This document shows positions 63,491-64,000 of a DNA stretch of 64,000 bases, in pieces. Every line of letters begins with the position of its first letter. Positions within the stretch are counted from its first letter, which is position 1. The position numbers and the translations under genes were made by a program. The notes under the pieces were generated by a model. The model saw only the letters and a list, made by a program, of their open reading frames with translations, did no database searches and had not been told where the DNA came from. This stretch comes from Bursaphelenchus xylophilus (Eukaryota > Nematoda > Chromadorea > Rhabditida > Aphelenchoididae): NCBI GenBank assembly GCA_904066235.2, contig CAJFCV020000006.1, positions 10,168,001 to 10,232,000 on the forward strand. Direction: 5' to 3'.

Positions 63491-64000
63491 AAAAGAGCAA
63501 AATTCCCAGAAAAAATCTGAAATTTTGATTTTTGATAAGTTTTATCAAAAATATACCTTCAATTTTTTCATATTTTATATTACACTTGACATCAAAAAAC
63601 AAGGAAATGTTAGAATTGACGACTGCATTACGCCCATTCCCTGTGACCCCAATGGTTTTTTTAATTTGGCCAGAAAAATGGATAATGAGAAGAATAATGA
63701 ATCCAGTAATACAATTGAAAAGAACGCGAGACCTTGATGTATGCGGCTAAGAATAGTCGGCGTTGTCTCGGAAAAAATGTTTAAAGAGCAGTGTCTCTAG
63801 AAGGGCGTTGAAAGTTTAAAATTCAGGGGAAAAATCTGAAAATTCAGATTTTGAATTTTTTTCTATTCAAAAAATCCGTCATCCTAAACTAAAAAAGCGA
63901 TAAAGTAGCAGAAAATTACAAAAAAAAATTTTAAAATACGCCTATTACACTTCCCACTAACATTTACTCCAAAACTTTCAAAAACCCCGCAGATTTAAAG
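63491..64000. other. window end, nothing recognised
   Basis: An AATATAA-type motif (tatattacacttgac, 63579) and a TTTTAAAATACG word (63931) recur here as in introns elsewhere. No gene is supported up to the end. Confidence 0.35.

Overview
The window looks like a nematode chromosome segment that is AT-rich, intron-rich and very heavily loaded with repeats. The nematode call rests on short introns ending in TTTCAG, spliced-leader-type acceptors just upstream of start codons (10463, 30419), a 22-nt block at 55338-55359 that differs from nematode SL1 at two positions, and animal gene families. The species cannot be told from the sequence.

Six protein-coding loci can be supported. (1) 10473-14327 (+): a 258-residue four-transmembrane protein in four exons. 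(2) 15150-22151 (-): a ten-exon acyl-CoA synthetase/4-coumarate-CoA-ligase-like adenylate-forming enzyme. (3) 23691-28130 (-): a von Hippel-Lindau (VHL) protein, with the hydroxyproline-HIF binding positions recognisable. (4) 30428-38393 (+): a cyclin-G-associated-kinase/auxilin protein with an NAK-family kinase domain, a long DPF-rich linker and a C-terminal J domain, and no visible PTEN-like domain. (5) 40682-41592 (-): a small secreted protein. (6) 50546-52345 (-): an orphan rhodopsin-family GPCR. A seventh, partial minus-strand gene (28682-29144) is weaker. All exon phases in the six main models were checked and agree.

The rest is repeats: 1-10.4 kb, 14.3-15.1 kb, most large introns, 38.4-50.5 kb and 52.4-64 kb. 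They include three families of terminal-inverted-repeat (TIR) elements with similar ends (CAAGGAAAGTAC, CAGGGGAAGTAC, CTAGGGAAGTGTAC) and 3-bp TAA/TTA target duplications. Members of two of these families carry a tRNA-like gene with intact A and B boxes in the middle. One tRNA-bearing element sits inside a member of another family, and the empty-site sequence can be reconstructed. There are also two hAT-type elements with perfect 8-bp duplications, mariner-type elements with TA duplications, a decayed full-length mariner, a roughly 1-kb foldback element, a solo LTR, related LTR remnants, and a roughly 150-bp MITE family ending in CAGTCTGTCGGG.

The most striking signal is the odd palindrome GCACNGTGC. 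It recurs well over a hundred times (counted by eye) in at least ten clusters across the window, embedded in A/T runs, sometimes as a strict 22-bp tandem array and sometimes as higher-order repeats. No gene accounts for it. The two best candidates for an undescribed system are these palindrome arrays and the tRNA-carrying TIR elements.

The genes do not form an operon. The four-TM gene and the ligase converge on a tRNA-bearing element between them. VHL and the kinase-auxilin diverge from a shared roughly 2.3-kb intergenic region.
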